The position numbers and the translations under genes are program-made. The notes under the pieces are model-generated. The model did no database searches, was not told the origin of the DNA, and saw only the letters and a program-made list of their open reading frames with translations. From positions 1-35,750 of the forward strand of contig CAYQVO010000038.1 in assembly GCA_964421085.1 (NCBI GenBank): a stretch of 35,750 bases of DNA, given 5' to 3'. Shown piece after piece: positions 31,835 to 35,750 of the stretch. Positions within the stretch are counted from its first letter, which is position 1. Each line of letters opens with the position of its first letter. Source of the DNA: CAYQVO01 sp964421085 (lineage in GTDB: Bacteria; Bdellovibrionota_C; UBA2361; CAYQVO01).

Positions 31835-32936
31835 AAAAAAGGTTCTGGTCGTGGGCAATTACGGGAGTATTCATTTTCACAGATGGTGTGGGTTCCTTCG
31901 CGATGCCGGTCTGGATGTATACGTCAGGAACCATCATCCAAGAAGACCGGAACATTTTTCTTTGAATTATTCCGGCTACAGATTCCACGACGTTTCATAC
32001 CGCAATGTGTCCGCTGTCGCGGAAAAAGCCCTGAGAATTGTCTTTTGGCTTCTGGATTATATTTTCCTGCGCTGGTCCCGCTTCGACTATGTGAACCTGC
32101 ACTATGCCAACATCATGAATGTGCGTTTATCGATGGTCTGCCATTCCGACATTGTGCTGACATGCTGGGGGTCAGACATACTAGTTCAATACCGCGGCCT
32201 CGGACCCAGAGCAAAGGCTCGATTCGATTCATTGTTCAAGCGTTCAAAGGCGATTACGGTTTGTTCTCTTTCCATGCGCAACACCATTCTCGAGAGATGT
32301 CCGTCGATCGCTGAAGAAAAGCTGCACCTGGTCTTTTGGGGCGTCGACGAGGATCTTTTCGTGCCCGCTTCCCGAGCAGACAGGGAAAACTCGCGGAATA
32401 GCCTTGGGATCCCATCGACCGCGCTCGTCTTTCTCAGCATGCGTACAATGCAGGAACGCTACCGTATCCTTGAAATCATCCGCTGGTTCAAGTCTCTCTC
32501 TCCGACTGAGGAAACGTATCTTCTAGTCCACACCCGCGAGGAAAATGCATACCTTGATAAGTGCCGCGTCAATGCCGCTGATGATCCCCGCATCATTTTC
32601 CACATCGAGAAATCACCCGACAGCGGAATAGTATCTCTCTGTCATGCCAGCGATTTTTCTCTTTCTTTCCCCGTATCGGACGCAACGCCTGTCAGCATGC
32701 TTGAGGCTTTTGCATGCAATCTTCCGGTAATAGCAGGCGACGGGATAGAGTCGTACCATGAACTCGCCGCCCATTATCCGATGCTGATTCGAAATCTTGA
32801 TGAGTTGACCTGGCCGGATATCGAGTCCTTCAAGGCCCGACTGGCCGGGGAGACAGAGTCTCTCAGGGAAAAGTGCATTCGTCTCCATTCCAGGACGAAA
32901 ACCATCGAAAGCCTCAGAAAGATCTTTCAACCTTGA
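31827..32936 (+). CDS. Glycosyltransferase, GT-B type (family 4-like)
   Basis: The 369-residue protein starts MSKKKVLVVGNYGSIHFHRW. It has a middle CWGSDILVQYRG motif typical of sugar-nucleotide GT-B enzymes of the group 1 kind, and ends with a C-terminal domain containing HASDFSLSFPVSDATPVSML and EAFACNLPVIA. That last block corresponds to the E-x7-E-like donor site of GT4 enzymes. It probably adds a sugar to the same glycan as the first glycosyltransferase. Its ATG overlaps the nucleotidyltransferase stop (ATGAGTAA), with AGGGA eight bases upstream, so it is the last co-translated gene of the cluster. A miniature IS element begins six bases after its stop. Confidence 0.92.
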   Translation: MSKKKVLVVGNYGSIHFHRWCGFLRDAGLDVYVRNHHPRRPEHFSLNYSGYRFHDVSYRNVSAVAEKALRIVFWLLDYIFLRWSRFDYVNLHYANIMNVRLSMVCHSDIVLTCWGSDILVQYRGLGPRAKARFDSLFKRSKAITVCSLSMRNTILERCPSIAEEKLHLVFWGVDEDLFVPASRADRENSRNSLGIPSTALVFLSMRTMQERYRILEIIRWFKSLSPTEETYLLVHTREENAYLDKCRVNAADDPRIIFHIEKSPDSGIVSLCHASDFSLSFPVSDATPVSMLEAFACNLPVIAGDGIESYHELAAHYPMLIRNLDELTWPDIESFKARLAGETESLREKCIRLHSRTKTIESLRKIFQP

Positions 32937-32942
32937 CCAGGG

Positions 32943-33252
32943 AAAAAGGGGATGGTTCCTGAGCTATGCCCATAAATAGATAGCCGTGCATGTGAGCTTG
33001 TGATCTGATGCGAATTGGAAAAGACGTATTCGATCATGGAGGCTCACATGCAGGCAGAGAAGGAATGTCATAAATGGCTGGCGAATGTCATGCCCGGAAT
33101 GCATCGCGGAAGGGTATCCGCGCTTTATGCCGTGGTGACTGGCGCCCTTCGTGGAGGACGGCTCAACGTCACTTCTGCCCGTGTTCTGTTTGTCTGTCGG
33201 AGGAGAATAGATCAATGTTTTGTGGGGATCTCTCAGGAACCGTCCCCTTTTT
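32943..33252 (+). mobile_element. Miniature IS4-type element, 310 bp
   Basis: A 21-base terminal sequence (32943-32963, beginning AAAAAGGGGATGGTTCCTGA) is repeated in inverted orientation at 33232-33252 with 20 of 21 matching bases. The interior holds the N-terminal part of a transposase. Full IS4 elements are over 1 kb, so most of the transposase is missing while both ends remain, the structure of a non-autonomous derivative. No target-site duplication is clear beside it. It sits just after the glycan cluster. Confidence 0.72.
33036..33252 (+). pseudogene. IS4-family transposase, N-terminal fragment
   Basis: The reading MEAHMQAEKECHKWLANVMP, continuing GMHRGRVSALYAVVTGALRG and GRLNVTS, matches the N-terminal region of IS4-type transposases. 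These have an HxxRxxxLxxxVxxLLxGxxLxxTxLG-like beginning followed by a KHxIKRxDRLLGN block. The reading departs from the family right after NVTS, so catalytic residues are absent. The frame continues past the inverted repeat to 33377, which is not transposase-like. It cannot be functional. Confidence 0.62.
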
Positions 33253-33260
33253 GCTGCAAG

Positions 33261-34316
33261 TCAGATCAGCTCCGCGAAGACGGGTTGAGGGGGCCGGTAA
33301 GAGAGCCTGATCCGCCGGCCTCCATGAAGCGAACACGACACCTGGAAACCGCTATTGTCGCAGGAATAAAGCCCTGAAACGAAAATTGGCAGGGTAATCT
33401 TCGAAGCCGAGGGTTCTATTTCATACTGCCCCGCTTTTACTCTCGTATTCAGCACGACATACTGAATGCCTGCGTCTTTCAATCGGGGGATGTCGGCCGA
33501 GAGGTCGATATACTCGAGATCAAAACTTGTGTTCCAGCATACTGAGGATATTTCCCGGCCCTCAAATACTGGAATCTCCGAACCGTCAATCCACACTTTT
33601 CTCGATGGGTTTACGACATCCTCTGCGGGCACAAGCGCGCATGCAACCGAAACTTCCGAAGGAAGAACTATCGAATCCTCGTTCAGAGTGTTCCTGAGGC
33701 TCTTCATTATCGGCAGAATCGGTTCGCACATAAGACCGCTGTCCATCGTCTCTGAGACGCAGATGTCGAATTTTGCAGGGTTTCGAAAGTGACGAGCATC
33801 GCAGCAGATGACCTCGACCCGATCCGAAAGCGAAAATGCATTCACCACCCGCCTTGCTGTCTCGGCCGAATCGGAGTTCGATTCGAGGCATACGGCCCTG
33901 ATCTTCGGACTGATAAGCGCCGCATATACTCCGAAAATCGGAACAGGCCCGCAGCCTGCGTCAAGGACACGCGTTTCCTCTTTCCCGCGCGTTTTCTCTC
34001 TGACAGCATCAGACAGCCCGAGGAGAAACATTTTTGTCCTCACTTCGTCATACAGGCACTCAAGCGCCTGATTAAATGCAAGTCCCGTTGCGGGTTCGCG
34101 ATCCGGATCTTCCGGAATTCCGATCCCGTGTCGCGTGAGAAAAAACTCTTTCAGCAGATCTCCGCCGGACGCATGTTCATGGGACTCTTTCTCCGACGAA
34201 GGCGTTCCGCGAAGTTCCGCAATGATACTCTCGAGTTCGGAAAGAAGGGGTTCCGGATCAGGCGCGTGTCCGGCCCGCCGCAAAGCTTTCGACTGACGAT
34301 ATGCTCCGGAGATCAT
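33261..34316 (-). CDS. Protein arginine methyltransferase-like SAM methyltransferase
   Basis: The 351-residue protein has motif I as RVLDAGCGPVPIFGVYAALI (116-135) and an acidic motif II (AVCLESNSD). It also has a PRMT-type double-E loop, SETMDSGLMCEPIL, whose two Glu (189 and 198) are nine residues apart as in eukaryotic PRMTs. After it come PSEVSV and a strand-rich barrel-like C-terminal region (QYVVLNTRVKAGQYEIEPS). This layout is unusual among bacterial methyltransferases. The substrate is unknown; arginine methylation is inference. The SEWMGY signature is replaced by SETMDS. It runs toward the miniature IS element and is divergent from the kinase gene. Confidence 0.86.
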   Translation of the reverse strand: MISGAYRQSKALRRAGHAPDPEPLLSELESIIAELRGTPSSEKESHEHASGGDLLKEFFLTRHGIGIPEDPDREPATGLAFNQALECLYDEVRTKMFLLGLSDAVREKTRGKEETRVLDAGCGPVPIFGVYAALISPKIRAVCLESNSDSAETARRVVNAFSLSDRVEVICCDARHFRNPAKFDICVSETMDSGLMCEPILPIMKSLRNTLNEDSIVLPSEVSVACALVPAEDVVNPSRKVWIDGSEIPVFEGREISSVCWNTSFDLEYIDLSADIPRLKDAGIQYVVLNTRVKAGQYEIEPSASKITLPIFVSGLYSCDNSGFQVSCSLHGGRRIRLSYRPPQPVFAELI

Positions 34317-34416
34317 ATGAAAAGTGTACCTTTTAAGGGATCACTAATCCCGCCTTTCGTCAAGAAGGCCACAACCATTTGATCTCGTTCGGTATCGCGC
34401 GTTATTATTCCCGAAT

Positions 34417-35712
34417 GTGAGCGTTAACATGGTCCACAAAAAGGGAATGGTTGAGTCTTCGAATGATCTTGTAACCACGGTGCTGGATGCTTCCGGTGTA
34501 GCTGTCTGGGATTGTGATATCAGGACCGGGCGGATCAGGTGGGCCGGGAACGACACAATAAAGCTGCTTCTGGAAAGCAGGGCTGAACAGCCCGTCACAA
34601 TTGAGATACTTGAAAGCCTCCTGCATCCGGACGACATAGAAGAAGCGCGCCGGAAAATCAAAGAAGCCCTGAATGAAAGAATAAAGTTTGTTCTTGAATT
34701 CCGCATCTTCGGTTTGTCCAACGAGGAAGTGAGGTGGCTGAGCGTTATCGGCCGCGGAATATACAATGAGCGGGGCGTTCCTGTTCGAATGACAGGCGCA
34801 GTGGCGGAAGTTACCGGGAGAAGACGATCCGAGGATACGCTTCGCGAGAGGGAGAAGATTTATGCTTCTATTATGAGCCAGGCGGAAGTCGGCATTATTC
34901 TGGTCGATCCCGGGACACTTGAGTTCCTCGAATTCAATGACGCAATCTGCAGAATGCTCGGCTACACGAGGGAAGAATTCGCCCGGCTCAAGCTCTCCGA
35001 AATCCAGACCATGTCCATTGAGCAGCTGAAGAAAAAATTAAGCCTGCTGCTCGAACGCAGAGGGCTTGTATTTGAGAATGTGCATCGCGCAAAGGATGGA
35101 AGTGCAAGAGAGGCGCGAGTCAGCGTCCAGGTGCTGAAGAGCGGGGAGCGGAACCTGCTTGCGGCCATCGTGGCTGATATGACTGAGGCCAGGCAGAGAG
35201 AGGACGTTTTGAGGGAAAAGGCCATGTTCCTGCGGGAGGTTGAAAAAATCGCCCGAATCGGAGGGTGGAAGGCAAATCCCGTCACAGGTTATCTGAAATG
35301 GACGGAAGGGATTTACGATATTATGGAAGCGTCGCCCGATTCCGCCCCGGATTTCATGGCGGGCGGTAAATACATCCTCCCCCAGTATATCGATGAACTC
35401 GTCGAGAGCATTCGCAGCTCTTTTCAGACAGGCGATCCTTTCATAATGGAGTGGGAAATTCTTACAGAGTCCGGCAGGAGACTGTGGACTGAGGCAAGAG
35501 GGGTCGCTTCGCTCCGTGAAGGCGAGGATGCGTTCGCAATTGGCACCTTTCAGGATATTACCGAAAGAAAACGCATCGAACAGAAGCTGATAGAGTACCA
35601 GGAGAGGCTTCGCTCTTTGAGCGCGGAACTGGCGCGGGTGCAGAACAGGGAGCGCCGTGAGCTGGCGGCTTCGCTGCACGACAATGTTGTGCAGTCTCTA
35701 GGGAAGCTCTGA
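34417..35712 (+). CDS. PAS-domain sensor histidine kinase, truncated at the DHp domain
   Basis: The 431-residue protein has three PAS domains at about 15-135 (WDCDIRTGRIRWAG, then HPDDIEE), 145-262 (GIILVDPGTLEFLEFNDAIC) and 270-388 (IARIGGWKANPVTGYLKWTE), the last ending DITERKR. A coiled coil follows, then the NarL-type phospho-acceptor motif RRELAASLHDNVVQSL with His 421. It stops ten residues later with no HATPase domain, while family kinases continue about 120 residues more. The window goes on for 38 bases with no sign of the ATPase domain. The start may be GTG 34417 or ATG 34429. Gas, light or redox sensing by the PAS domains is possible but not indicated. Confidence 0.9.
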   Translation: MSVNMVHKKGMVESSNDLVTTVLDASGVAVWDCDIRTGRIRWAGNDTIKLLLESRAEQPVTIEILESLLHPDDIEEARRKIKEALNERIKFVLEFRIFGLSNEEVRWLSVIGRGIYNERGVPVRMTGAVAEVTGRRRSEDTLREREKIYASIMSQAEVGIILVDPGTLEFLEFNDAICRMLGYTREEFARLKLSEIQTMSIEQLKKKLSLLLERRGLVFENVHRAKDGSAREARVSVQVLKSGERNLLAAIVADMTEARQREDVLREKAMFLREVEKIARIGGWKANPVTGYLKWTEGIYDIMEASPDSAPDFMAGGKYILPQYIDELVESIRSSFQTGDPFIMEWEILTESGRRLWTEARGVASLREGEDAFAIGTFQDITERKRIEQKLIEYQERLRSLSAELARVQNRERRELAASLHDNVVQSLGKL

Positions 35713-35750
35713 TCAAGGGTACTATAATTTCCGAAAAAATGTGAAGTTGG

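Noticed and set aside
1..35750. CRISPR arrays, riboswitches, rRNA genes, replication origin
   Set aside because: No regularly spaced direct repeats, no known riboswitch core or rRNA segment, and no DnaA-box cluster were seen.

Overview
The window is bacterial and looks like a piece of a draft or metagenome-derived genome. A run of 10 N interrupts one gene (12292-12301). Base composition is moderately GC-rich, the standard code fits every long gene, and promoters and ribosome sites look like ordinary sigma-70/Shine-Dalgarno types. I cannot assign a phylum. A secreted protein with a Pro/Thr linker, an ELWxxDGT-repeat remnant with a Cys/Asp-rich motif, a BON-domain protein with a signal peptide and a LegB-type sugar cassette suggest a Gram-negative-type, environmental, possibly uncultured lineage.

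Layout. 301-1744: small unrecognised ORFs. 1923-3707: radical SAM protein. 3853-5229: remnants in one reading frame broken by two stop codons, two of which resemble each other. 5335-7155: an unrecognised 352-residue protein and a GNAT acetyltransferase. 7197-11325: an orphan IS3-type OrfA, a 1053-residue protein joining a Cys/Met-type PLP-enzyme-like domain to a C-terminal GNAT domain, and an IS630 transposase remnant. 11495-12445: HDOD protein with the assembly gap. 12698-13243: broken sucrose-phosphorylase-like and IS256-transposase-like fragments. 13274-14824: secreted beta-propeller-like protein. 14963-15623: two gene fragments, one from a membrane protein. 15706-24031: the most striking region, a divergent locus of very large proteins of a family I do not recognise. 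24117-24492: decayed class III aminotransferase. 24793-24865: tRNA-Thr(CGT). 24897-27348: small secreted ORF, zinc-ribbon protein, BON protein, ApaG and Mut7-C protein. 27483-32936: surface-glycan cluster. 32943-33252: miniature IS4-type element. 33261-34316: PRMT-like methyltransferase. 34417-35712: three-PAS histidine kinase that stops just after the phospho-acceptor histidine.

Candidate new system (15706-24031). The minus strand carries three overlapping genes (852, 427 and 274 residues) that read as one operon. The plus strand carries a single 1185-residue protein. Its N-terminal two thirds match the 852-residue protein and its C-terminal third matches the 427-residue protein, in the same order. 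The two modules therefore exist both split and fused, facing away from each other across about 115 bases that hold plausible promoters for both directions. The 274-residue partner is proline-rich. Function is unknown.

The glycan cluster combines a methyltransferase, a GT4 glycosyltransferase, a LegB-type NAD-dependent 4,6-dehydratase, a nucleotidyltransferase and a second glycosyltransferase in touching or overlapping order. This fits making and transferring a modified NDP-sugar. Transposase debris of at least four families (IS3, IS630, IS256, IS4), all incomplete, and several broken metabolic genes show that much of the remainder is decaying accessory DNA.
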